64,000 nt of DNA from Nematostella vectensis (lineage: Eukaryota > Cnidaria > Anthozoa > Actiniaria > Edwardsiidae): the NCBI RefSeq assembly GCF_932526225.1, contig NC_064037.1:9592203-9656202 (forward strand), given 5' to 3'. Both the position numbers and the translations under genes were made by a program. Positions 12,101-21,768 of this stretch are shown here, in pieces. A model generated the notes under the pieces. It did no database searches. It saw only the letters and a program-made list of their open reading frames with translations, and was not told the origin of the DNA. The number at the start of each line of letters is the position of its first letter. Position 1 is the first letter of the stretch.

Positions 12101-15100
12101 CGCTAGAAAACAGCACCACGTCTGTCTGTGCATCATTCGGGGAAATCTTTCTTAAAAGTGGACACAAATCGGATGACGGTACAAGGCGCCTAGTGGAAGG
12201 ACACCATGAATTGGCAGTTTTCCTACTTGCACTAAACGTCTGTCTGCCATGCCTGTCTATACTGGGAAACGCCTTGATTCTCTTTACCGTGTGGGCATAC
12301 GAGGAGCTGCGAGTCCCCGCCAACCTGCTGCTCGTCAGCCTGGCCGTCGCCGACTTCCTCACGGGAGTTCTCATTCAGCCAATTATGGCAGACAATTTGT
12401 TCCGAGGTATTACAGACACGTTCAGAGTGTGCAGCCCGGACTATCAGGTGTTCGTTGAGCTTTTTGGCCATATCACAATCACCGCTAGCGTCTCTACCCT
12501 GGTGCTTATAACCCTTGATAGGTTTATTGCAATCATCTACGCGCTCCAGTACGTTACCATTGTGACCCATGGACGCACTCTTCTGGCCATCGCCCTCGCG
12601 TGGGCGTTCAGCGTTTTTTTTTTCTCTCTGCGCATATCTGCTTTCTCCATTCCTGCCTGGAATCCATCTGATCTGGATCCTCTACCTGTTTAGCTCCTGT
12701 ATGTTTATGTTCGCGCTTTACATCAAGATCTGTCGCATCGCTCAGCATAAATCCAACGAGGTTACAGCCGAGATTGAGTACTTCCAACCGGGCCAGCAAA
12801 CCAAGAAAGAGCGCAAAGGATTAGTCACTGTCTCCATCATCACCACCAGCTTGTTTTTAAGCTTTGTTCCCTTCACCGTGACCAAAGCCATGACAAACAC
12901 ACTAGACCTCGCTGGAACAGAAGTGGAAGTGCTACTGCCAGTGTTCTCCATTCTACTTCTTATGAGCGCGAGCCTTAATCCGTTTGTCTACTTTATTCGG
13001 TCGCGCAAGCTTAGAAAATACACTTGGAAGCTCATTGTTAAATGGACTCTGTAAAGCGGCTCTTTTAGCCGCCACTTTATCATCCTAGTAGCTATGCAAA
13101 TCTCGGGTCGTGTTGCATTGTGGGCACGCTCCAAAAGATTACATATCGAGTGCGAACTCTGAGGATTTAAATGGGAGTCTACATTTCTATGCACCAATTA
13201 CTTGCACAAATGATAAATAACAACAGTATATTTGGTCGCTAGTATTTGATAAAGTACTTTTTTGGTTCTCAATAGACGTGTTATTTGTAGACAAAACTAA
13301 AAAACATAAGCTCTGGTATGTAGCCAAATTCGACAATAAACGTCCCGTGGAGATACTGAAACTGACTGACTAAGCTTTCAGTTGAAGTCAAGTTTTGGCA
13401 TTGTACTTCAAGCTTTAAAGATCTGTAATAAAGCTTAAGACCTTTATTTTGAGCTTTTATTAGCTGATACATCTAAGGAAATACACCGATTTCACAACGG
13501 TTGTCAGTGCAAATGGCGAATGGTAAATGGCTTATGGGTACTAATTATTCGTAAAATAAAAGGTGTCAAATAAAGTCCAGCAATGTCGGAGCCAAGCATT
13601 GGTAACTTTTAATGGATAATTGTTTCGATTTATCCATATTCTTCGAGACGCATGGTTACTTTCGGTCGTAGAACTGCTATTTGCCAGTCGCCATTTGCCA
13701 TTTGCACTGACAACCTTTATTGAAATAAGTGTATGTAAAACATCTTGTCCTGGCTAATTTTGTCCGTTTAAATAATAAGCTTTGCAGTATCAGACTGGCA
13801 ATCTGCTAGTTAGTTCTTACATTTTAGTGTATATAAATGTATATAAAAGTAAAATACCCAATAAAGTTTTAGAAGAGAATAACACAGATTATCAATAACA
13901 ATAGTATTTAAGGTAGCTTTTTCGAACACTAATAAAACAATATTTCGCTGCTACCTGTACCTCGGCGTGTACTTAGCATGTTTAAAGAATATGATGAAAT
14001 CTTAGACTGGACGTTCTTATAAAAAAAAGGGTTACAGTACTTTAGATAGGTAATTGAGTATATCTGAGGGAAAAGAGACAAAACTCAATAATAGTTGACT
14101 TTTTTGGAAGAAAAAAACTAAGTTCAGGTTATTATTGACCTGCAAGAAAAGACAGGAGAGTTTGAAAAGCTCATCAGATCAATACTGTACACAATCCAAA
14201 TTAACATTTAGACAAAGCGGGCTGCTCCATGCACGGACTAAATCCCCAAAGGTGGAGTTGAATTGCACAATTTTCGTAACTCGGAGTTTCAGTGTGAGCA
14301 CCATGCGAGAATGGAGCTCACTGACAGCGAGGAAGAGCGACTTATTTTACGCCAAATATATATTTTCAAGAACTGTTATGTCGACGTCAGTGTGAGCACC
14401 CTGCAAGAATGGAGCTCACTGACAGCGAAGAAGAGCGACTTTTTTTACGCCAAATATATATTTTCAAGAACTGTTATGTCGACGTCAGTGTGAGCACCCT
14501 GCGAGAATGGAGCTCACTGACAGCGAATAAGAGCGACTTATTTTTTTACGCCAAATATATGTTTTTAAGAACTGTTATGTCGACGTCAGTGTGAGCACCC
14601 TGCGAGAATGGAGCTCACTGACAGCGAAGAAGAGCGACCTATTTTTTTACGCCAAATATATATTTTCAAGAACTGTTATGTCGACGTCAGTGTGAGGACC
14701 CTGCAAGAATGGAGCTCACTGACAGCGAATAAGAGCGACTTATTTTTTTACGCCAAATATATGTTTTTAAGAACTGTTATGTCGACGAACAAGCGGAAAA
14801 AGTGAGTAGAATACCTCAGATAGCCACACCACAGCCTAACTTTGCTGGTGGAATAATTACACATAAAAAATTGGCTGGACTTGTTGAATTTCGAAGGTTA
14901 CAAATACAAATTTTGCCTTCATGACAATTAAATCGATGCATTGTTAATATTCAATCGTTCTTGTTATCAAATCTGTGGCGAAAGTGGTGTTTTTTGCTCA
15001 TTTCTACTCAAGGTTTAATATGATGGTCCTTCATTAGTATTCACGGTTAATATCTAATTTTTAACCTACTCCTCATTAGTATTCTAATAACACTGTATAA

Positions 15101-16441
15101 TAAATATCTTATTGTTCTCGATTGCTGGTACGTAGGGAACTTATGGATTTCTTCCAACGTTTTATGGATATATTCAATATTATTTTTCTGGTCCAGGTTC
15201 CCGTGCGGCCTGCCCTTTCGGTCAAAAAGGCCTATGTAGGCCATTGAAAGCGGCATAAAATAATACCCTTAACTCTAAATTGTTGAATTGATAGAGATCA
15301 GCTAGAAATTGGAATTCTGGATAGTATACCGTGTAAATGTAAACATACAGATTGTTTACTTAATGTACGAGAAATTTTTAACGCATAGCTATAACTCATC
15401 TTTGTTTTAATAATAATAAAGTCTCTTTAGATAAAAAATACCGAAGAACCTGCTAACATGAGCTCGAATAACCTCGCTACATCTATCTTATAACTGTCTT
15501 CTTCGTTATTCGGGCACTTTTATTCACGACGTGGCTCACAGAGCTTTTTTTTTTTTTGTCCAATTTTTTGTTTTCGGGGACGCGCACTTTTATTCACGAT
15601 TTGGCTCACAGAGCCTTTTTATTTCTAATTATCTTTTTTTTTTCTGTCTTATTATTCGTTGTCGGGGACTCGCCCTCTCATTCACGACGTGCTTAAATTT
15701 CAAACTGTCAAATTATTCGTTGTCGGAGACGCGCACTTATATTCTCGAGTTGGCTCGCAGAGCCTTTTTATTTCTAATTGTTTAGTCATTTGTTGTAAAG
15801 GACGCACACTCATATTTATGAGTTGGCTCACAGAGCCCTTACATTTGTCTCGTGTATCATTGTCAGGTACGTGCCTTGTGGTTGGAGTCCCTCCCATCGC
15901 CGATGAGTCAAGAAAAAAGTGAGTAAAAGCAAGCTAAATTTTTTTTACGCTATGCCTCTTGGAATGCCGTCATGCCTTTTTTTATGACGCGGTTGAACTT
16001 AGCAAGTGGTCCTTTTCACTGTTTTCAGTTTCCTTGGGCGTGCATTCGAGCTAGCAGCAGAAAAGACCAAGGCGAGATCCACGCATGATTGTTTTGACCC
16101 AGCAGGTAAGGTGCAATAGATAAATGATAAATCCTTACTTATACTTAACACATCTCTTGTTTGTAAGTGTCTCTTTGGTAATATAGTCCCATAGAGTTTA
16201 TGCTGTAGAGATAGTGTAACGTGTCCAGAACAGCTAGTAGGCAAAGGAACTATTGAGGTAGGAAATAACCCCCCCCCCCCCCCCCCCCTTAAACGAGGAA
16301 GCTCTCTTTTTCCCATGCACTAGGGCGGACCTCTTGGGTTTAATTTCCTGACAACCTTTTGTGCTCTCTGTTGTAGTAATGGAGATGAAAAGTGAAGACA
16401 AAGAAAAGTTCTTCGATGCCTTGTCCGCGCTGCTGTTATGA
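142..16441 (+). CDS. CDC45: CDC45, CMG helicase subunit (5' end outside window)
   Basis: CDC45 joins MCM2-7 and GINS to form the nuclear CMG replicative helicase. Exons: 142-234, 963-1057, 1665-1707, 1783-1854, 3171-3272, 3613-3662, 3734-3782, 3860-3921, 4477-4527, 4981-5163, 5726-5797, 5965-6024, 7013-7111, 7534-7588, 7985-8035, 8243-8295, 8545-8593, 8844-8933, 9917-10000, 10186-10249, 15867-15918, 16029-16105, 16377-16441. All have AG/GT borders, and the lengths sum to 557 codons including TGA. Recognisable family blocks are CDNIQYTLVP, SHRPLDLDNIYN, YELAWKMSKDCNDLLWW, VGLTDQY, HWSLFDS, LHEFLADMG, GPFLYAFLRE, FLGRAFELAAEKT and the C-terminal FFDALSALL. Exon 5 encodes the acidic linker, followed by a KRRK basic patch. 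Human CDC45 is 566 residues, so about 50 N-terminal residues lie upstream. Intron 20 hosts a GPCR gene. Identity is very secure; single exon edges are by eye. Confidence 0.96.
247..407 (+). repeat. Tandem duplication carrying (TTG)n microsatellite
   Basis: A unit of about 83 bp occurs twice in the CDC45 intron. It begins aagtctctggtcattct, runs through a TTG/GTT trinucleotide stretch and ends attgttatgccatataag (first copy from about 247, second from about 330). It lies just after the exon ending at 234. Confidence 0.85.
1842..2260 (+). repeat. Tandem array copying a CDC45 exon end and its splice donor
   Basis: Exon 4 of CDC45 ends at 1854. A unit of about 114 bp, starting in the last exon bases (cagtcagag) and running into the intron, is repeated downstream. 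The GAG|gtac donor recurs at 1855, 1968, 2083 and 2197. Units share ttactttgcaataaacatga and G-rich spacers. Only the first donor keeps the known CDC45 protein. Confidence 0.8.
2345..2735. mobile_element. MITE-like inverted-repeat element, copy 1
   Basis: The ends are inverted copies of each other: cacatacctgacaactct near 2347 and aggttgacaggtatgta near 2710. An inner block (ctcccgcattaggcggga, about 2369-2386) follows the left end. It has no coding capacity. A related copy lies at about 26462-26654 in another gene, in the opposite orientation. The transposase superfamily cannot be told from this. Confidence 0.6.
6262..6930 (+). repeat. 29-bp minisatellite, about 23 copies
   Basis: The unit agctatgcatctgagatct plus aggagccctt recurs every 29 bp in the CDC45 intron 6025-7012. 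Each unit holds the palindromes ATGCAT and AGATCT. Variants are mostly G/A at one position; one unit near 6557 has a short insertion. The array is very homogeneous, so expansion is probably recent. Confidence 0.97.
9210..9645. mobile_element. Foldback/MITE-like palindromic element in CDC45 intron
   Basis: Two long arms in intron 8934-9916 are imperfect inverted copies. The left arm is about 9335-9410 (gcattttcaaaacatcgatt, tctgttccgccagtca). The right arm is about 9545-9625 (tgacggaacagaaaacc, aatcgtgttttgaaaactc). The inner part is also self-complementary (agccaatta near 9421 against tgattggct near 9534). Outer bases attatcgcgatttt and aaaattgcgataatt extend the symmetry. No ORF of note. Confidence 0.7.
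11310..11405 (+). promoter_or_regulatory. Triplicated CCAAT-containing unit
   Basis: Three consecutive units of about 32 bp each carry aaCCAAT followed by gagcgcacgta or a close variant (ccaatgtgagcgcacg, ccaatgagagtgcgcg, ccaatcagagcgcacg). They lie about 0.7 kb upstream of the nested GPCR start. They could act as NF-Y sites or be a plain short tandem repeat; regulatory function is inferred from the motif only. Confidence 0.4.
12082..13054 (+). pseudogene. Intronless rhodopsin-type GPCR nested in CDC45, frameshifted at a T10 run
   Basis: This is a seven-transmembrane receptor of the rhodopsin class. The ATG at 12082 gives an N-terminus with N-glycosylation sites (NTT, NST). Visible motifs are GNALILF (TM1), SLAVADFL (TM2), LDRFIAIIYALQY (DRY region), AWAF (TM4) and NPFVYFIRSRKLRK (TM7/helix 8). 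The frame breaks in T10 at 12614-12623 within TM4. TM5-7 continue in the next frame to TAA at 13054, and the span has one base too many for about 323 residues. YALQY after DRF and a very short TM4-TM5 loop recall MECA receptors (melanocortin/cannabinoid/adenosine). The ligand is unknown. All motifs beyond the break are intact, so a sequencing slip, recent polymorphism or young pseudogene are all possible. AATAAA sites follow at 13335 and beyond. Confidence 0.85.
13489..13728. mobile_element. MITE-like element with about 40-bp inverted ends
   Basis: The left end (ggttgtcagtgcaaatgg, from about 13499) is matched by an inverted right end (ccatttgcactgacaacc, to about 13715). The similarity continues through aatggcgaatgg on the left and the tandem gccatttgcc on the right. 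About 150 bp of unrelated AT-rich DNA lies between. No clear target-site duplication was found. Confidence 0.65.
14283..14793 (+). repeat. 98-101-bp tandem repeat, five copies
   Basis: Units start at the recurring atggagctcactgacagcg (14311, 14409, 14507, 14608, 14709). Each contains the palindromic run gtcgacgtca and an invariant ttacgccaaatata. Short ORFs through the array arise because the unit lacks stops in some frames; they show no similarity I recognise. The array lies in the large CDC45 intron downstream of the GPCR. Confidence 0.92.
15515..15850 (+). repeat. Degenerate tandem repeat before CDC45 3' splice site
   Basis: About five units of 60-80 bp share ttattcacgattggctcacagagcc-like cores (near 15521, 15590, 15675, 15738 and 15815) with T-rich stretches. 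The last core ends about 20 bp before the 3' splice site at 15866. The T-rich repeats may supply the polypyrimidine tract; this is inferred. Confidence 0.7.
16269..16288. repeat. C20 homopolymer in CDC45 intron
   Basis: There are twenty consecutive C residues. Comparable runs of G occur at 4724-4743, 18210-18225, 56502-56520, 58839-58853 and 62003-62020. Confidence 0.9.
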
Positions 16442-16670
16442 TGACCGCTATATAGAGGGTGCTGGCCGCATAGTTATTAATATGACAACTGCTCTATAGA
16501 GGGTGCTTCCACACAGCTATTATATAGCGACCGCTATAACATGGGGTGTTGTTCACACTGCTATTATGAAGACCGCTATATAAGGGGTGCTGCCTCTGCC
16601 ATTATAATGACCGCTATATAGGGGCTGCTGGCCACACAGCTATTACGATGACCGCTTTATACAGAATGCA
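16431..16670 (+). repeat. Tandem repeat beginning inside the CDC45 stop-codon region
   Basis: Five to six degenerate units of about 40 bp share attatgatgaccgctatata and gggtgctg(gcc)acac-like parts. The first unit includes the last CDC45 codons and the TGA at 16439-16441; the rest form the start of the 3' UTR. Units diverge clearly, so the array is older than the intronic arrays. Confidence 0.75.
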
Positions 16671-19600
16671 ATCAAACGAACTGAATGCGGTCAAGGAATT
16701 CGGACAAACCAGAAATGGTAATTTTAAGCTAGGGGCCTGGGGGTTTCTAGGAAAATTCATGGTACAAATTATCTGCTAGGTTATAATGAAGGAATAACAA
16801 GAATAACCCTAGTCTAGTACCAGGCACTTTTACCGGTCTTACAGGCTTCCTGTTGTTGATAAGAGTTGTGACGCCACAGGACACCTTGTATGGGTCAGCT
16901 CGTCCCAGACCCCAAGGTGGCTTATGGTTCATCTCCGAGCGCAGGCAACCTGGTAACAACCCCATATACTAGGATGAGTCGATGAGAGTTTCACTCTTTC
17001 TAGCTCTCACAGGGTTGCGATCAAACAGTCTTTGAGAGTTGACGAGAGTGGTCAACGCACGCGCGCACGGCATGTTGGTTGGGTTGACAGTGCTGAATAA
17101 CGTATGCGCATGCGCGTGTTCTGGCGAAACAAACAAAATCTCAGTGTTGAATCGTTCGAGTAAAGGTACGAAAGGCTGACTTCGGTCCCTGTTTTGACTT
17201 ACTGTACAGCATTAAAACCATACTGTACAAAAGATGACAGATTTGTTTGATAATGAGGGAGTCATAAAGAAAATTATAGACTTAGGTTTGGTCTAGTTTT
17301 CTTAGCATTCGCCAAAATGTGACAGTTCGCCGGTAAAAAGCCGCCATTTCAAAACAAAACGGCTAGTTTAACCGCGCGGTACTGGAACTAGTCTTGCGTT
17401 TTTCAGCACTGTCGGTTGGGTTTTTGTGGTAGATTTGTCGAATAAACTATACAAACGCGCGCGCTGCATTCTGGTAGAGTTGTGGGAAAATGAAATTAGC
17501 ACGCGCACTTATAGCTGGAATCGCCTATTATTTGATTTCTGGGTTCATTTCAGGAATGTGTGTTAAATTTCACTTGTGGAAACTTCTGACCATAATACGG
17601 TTATTAACCCTGGTACACGCGATAAAACGGTGCCGACAAATCTGATCAACTCACATATCGGTTTTGATCTTGGTTTAAGTGAATGAGAGTGCACGGTCAA
17701 ACGGTCTCTCATAGATTGTCATCAATAAACATTCGTTGGACGGTGTGGTGTTGATTGCATCGTTTCTCATTTCACGAAATAGCTTCGTGGGTTGTTGGAC
17801 TAACTGAAATGTAATTTATTCTAGTACAGGTATGATCAAAAACAATGTGTACTAAATGAAAGCATTAATTTTGTAAATAAATTGATTTTTTTACACGTCT
17901 ATTTTTTCTTATCATAAAATAATGCGCTTGCTTGCCTCGGCTTGTCGGTAAGATATATGAAAAAAAAATTGTGTTTACTAACAAGTGCCCACAGGAACCA
18001 CGCGGCTCAAAATACAAGATGGCGCCCGATCATCGAACGGAGCGGGTTTTCCGCGATGAGAATACCGAAGTACCGCCTGCAAGCAGGCTCTTAACTAACT
18101 AGCAGGGATGGAGAAAGCCTCCTTCGCAGACTTCTCTAAACGTTGGAAAACCGGGCATGAAATGGAATAGCTTCCTGGCATTCTGTGTTGAACAAATTCC
18201 CATGTTAAAGGGGGGGGGGGGGGGGAAGAAGACAAATGCATAAACAGTAAGTCACTCGTTCTCAGCTCCTCGATCCAAGGTGCTCGTTGCATCGCCACGT
18301 TTTCTTTTCTGGTACTTTCGTGGGCAAAGGCAGTTCTTGGGTTAGAGGGTTGAGTCGAGGTTTCTTTGCGAGTGGTACGATCGTTGACGGGGAAGAGATC
18401 CTTGTGTAGTCCCCCCTGGGGGCGGGGGCATAAACGTAGGGAAAAAATAATCTTTAAAAAGTTTCTTTCGATTCTGCTATCCACTTGGGGGGTCTTCAAA
18501 ACACAAATTAAGTTATCTGTTTAAATTTTCGGCTTTGTTGTTGGTAACCAGGGGCTCATATGTGGTAACTGATTACTTGTGCTACTTTTAAAGGTTAAAC
18601 ATTGCTGTTAACCACACCCAAATAATTATGCGCAAAATGCGAACCGTGTGAAAGACGTGGACTAATCGCGCACTAGCTCGCTCTAACGCGCTCTCTGATT
18701 GCCGCGAGCGCCCGCAAAGAAAGCTGGGTCTCTGATATTCGGCTCTCTTCAGAACCATTTCCCCTCTTCTCGACGACGGTTTCGCGTATCCGCCTTTAAC
18801 CAATCCTTTTTTCTAGCTGTGATAAGAGTTTCATATTTCGTGAGGTACTCCTATTGATTTTCCGATACCGTGTGTCAATCATTACATTGTTATCAGATGC
18901 AAGTTCCGGATCCAATGCTTCTACACAGGAAGCCCAACCCTACGACGAGAATTTTATCTACCTGCCGATGAAGCTTCGGGAACCTCACACAAAAAACTAC
19001 CGTTGCGATGCATAGAACGAAAAAAACTTAACCTGGGGCAACAATGAAACCTTTTAAGGAGCCATTTAGATCGTGCAAACACTGAGATTAAGTTTCACTG
19101 TGAATTTAGAGAGAGCAATTTGACTGGATTGACGAGTGTGAGAGGTCAACATATTCCAGCCTTACAGGTAGCGGTCGTGGAAGAGCTCTGATAAATGGGC
19201 GAATTGTACAAGGTATGGCTAAAATGGCTATAAATTCTACAATATTCCTACGTCTTATAAACGGAGAGTATGGAGTAATTATTGTTGGCATTGTTAGGTA
19301 TTATTTTGAGGCTTTTCTTTTAAGGCAAAGAACGTAAACAAAGCGGCATTTCACTCAAAGTCAAATTAGCCAATTCTCGTGCGAAACTGAAATCAAACTC
19401 TTGACCAAACTTTTGTGCTAAAGTGTCACTTTATCAGTTTTTATTGGCTTCACTTAGAACGCTCTGTTCCAATATCATGTCAAGGTTTATAAAAATCAGC
19501 AAAAAGAAGGAAACCCACAGTGTCTAAATGACTAACAATCCTTTTACAAGCGGGATTCAGTGTGTGTCCGGAAGCAAAGTTTACCAACCTTTCTTTGTCA

Positions 19601-21768
19601 CTGAAATCTCTATTTATTTCATTCGAAATGTTTTAGACTTTGTCGTTCCAAGTTATTGAAAATAGTTTGTATACCATTATTATTACGGATAAATATTTCA
19701 AATTAGCCCTTGTTAAGACACAAAAGCGAAAAAGCCGTCAATATTTAACACTGTGGATTATAAAAGACGGCATTTTGAGGCATTTATCTCTAAATCTCCC
19801 CATGAATTATTCGGCCTTTGTAAAGTTCGCTCGCTCGTGCGTTCGATGGTCTTTTATGAATTCTCTATTTAATTTAGTTTATTTATGCTGTTGTTTCGTT
19901 ACTGTCTAGTTGCAGAGTATAATCGTTTTTACGTTTAGCATCCCCTACTTATAATAATGTAACTACCATGATAGCGCAATTGCGTCGTCGAAGAAACGGA
20001 GGGATTCTATCTAGTCATACAAAAGATATTCTAAATAAGTAGAGTCATTTGTTCTACGAACAATATGCAGAATAAAACTTAACCTCTATTTAGTTTTAAA
20101 ACAATAAAATTCAGTATGCTTTGAAAAACATAAGTAAATATCGATAAACGCTCGTCGTTGATTGATTTTCGTGACAGAAACTAGACAGCTAACACGGAAT
20201 TGAGCGAATTTCATGCTGGTTAACATTAATGGTGTCACACAATAAATTGAATAACGAAAGCTTCTTAGTATACAAATTATGGACAGGTAAAAACCGCAAA
20301 TTACAGACCTGTAATCGCCGTTGATTAATATTAAAGAGATCTATAAGAAATAAAATTGATTATGGATACATACAACCTTTTTTTTATTTTACTTTTTGAG
20401 AAATCCCTTGGAATAGATATATAGTAGATAAACAAGAATATGGAATTATTTAGATTTTGATTATTGATTTGTGCAAGTGACCTATAATTATATTCTTTGA
20501 GTACTCAACTTTTAGAGTTCACCATAAGTTTTTATGGTGGCAATTTTTTTATATTAATATTATCTTACTATCAATCCCCTCCCATCCATGGCAAATAGTC
20601 ACAAAATACAACGTTCATTCAAAAGTGCACTTTGTCTAGGTGCTAAAATACCTAAAAGGGCATCTGATAGGACACAAACTGTCTGCCAGAGTTTTACTTT
20701 ATCGTTATTGTACCCCTCCCCCCTCAAATATGATAAGTGATCAAGGCTAAACATTTATGTAAGAGGAAAAGTTTTTCTTTATTTCAATTGAAGAAATTAA
20801 CTTCTTAAAAAAATTGTGTGGCTCGCAGATTTCGGGTGTTGGATTTCACATTTTCCCATGGATTGACTCGAAAATATTTTCCCTATAAACCTGAATAACT
20901 TCTTTAACTTATCCTGAAGTTTCATAGGAATTCAGCTTTTTGGGTAGAAGATGTCACAGCTCAAACTTGGTAAACAATTTCCAGAAAATAGCCTCTGGTA
21001 GTACCTTGATTAGTGTGTCACATTATCTAATTAAATAGCAAACTATTGTAAATTTTTCCTAGGAAATATTATCATAACAAATCACCACTGTTACCCTTGT
21101 ATTCAAACTTCCTAAGCATTTAACAGACCCAGGCATGATGCCTGTTCATCACATCACTAATTCATTCAAAGTATGTTAATCCTCTGGTAGTCCCAATGTG
21201 CCTTTGTTTCCTTTGAAGAAATCACAATAGGCAACTTGGATGACTACACTGAGAAGCTAACAATGGCGTTGTTTCATGTTCACTCAACCTGAAGCAGGGA
21301 GGCCTTGGTGCAAACCAGATGTTAGGAATCCAATGCAAGGATTTTAGCATAGCAATGACTTGTCAACAGTAAAGGTCACACATTTTCCTATGCCAAAATT
21401 CTCTGTGTTACAGACCCATGGCTCCACTCAAAAACCAACTTGAACCCAGACAACTACACATTCTGCTATCATGCTGGTTAGGCTGCTTCATAATGTTTTA
21501 TTGTATTAGTATGATGTGCTTGGCACATATAAGGTGAGGTCATGTGATAAAGGCATTGTCTTACATTAAGCTCTGTTATAGGATTAAATTGTTACTAGTA
21601 TTGTTATTGCTATAGTCCACTGCATGTTTTCTAAAGCTGAGGTGTGGTACAGAGGTCAAGCTTGAGATTAAAGGACTGTATGTATAGCTTGACTGTGTTC
21701 TAGAACAGTTGATCAGCATTCTAGAACACTCAATCAAGCAAACAAATGTCAAGGCTTTCTCAGTGAAA
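16671..21768. other. Intergenic region, CDC45 to scaffold gene
   Basis: No supported gene. It contains a small DNA transposon at 17077-17422 and a G16 run at 18210-18225. At 18016-18027 a caagatggcgcc motif resembles a YY1 site or start context; the ATG there opens only a 28-codon ORF. The rest is AT-rich DNA with short random ORFs. The 5' UTR and promoter of the next gene must lie here, but no TATA or other clear core element was found. Confidence 0.6.
17077..17422. mobile_element. Non-autonomous DNA transposon with 9-bp target duplication
   Basis: Inverted ends of 17 bp (GACAGTGCTGAATAACG at 17086; the reverse complement at the right end, 17397-17413, differs by one base) are flanked directly by the perfect direct repeat GGTTGGGTT (17077-17085 and 17414-17422). 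The element is 328 bp and has no coding capacity. A 9-bp duplication suggests a Mutator-like element; if one base is shared by chance, an 8-bp hAT duplication also fits. Confidence 0.8.

Larger units (their letters stand above)
10250..15866 (+). other. Large CDC45 intron hosting a GPCR gene
   Basis: This 5.6-kb intron is by far the longest of CDC45. It contains a CCAAT-rich triplicate (11310-11405), an intronless GPCR (12082-13054), an inverted-repeat element (13489-13728), a 98-101-bp array (14283-14793) and a degenerate array just before the 3' splice site (15515-15850). I see no other gene in 10250-12081 or 13055-15866. Confidence 0.85.

Noticed and set aside
14263-14805. Small protein genes MELTDSEEER in the 100-bp repeat
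   Set aside because: Multiple overlapping frames of a tandem repeat, with no recognisable start context or homologue.
18014-18104. 28-codon ORF MAPDHRTERVF after caagATGG
   Set aside because: Too short and isolated to support a gene; the ATG matches a YY1-like motif instead.
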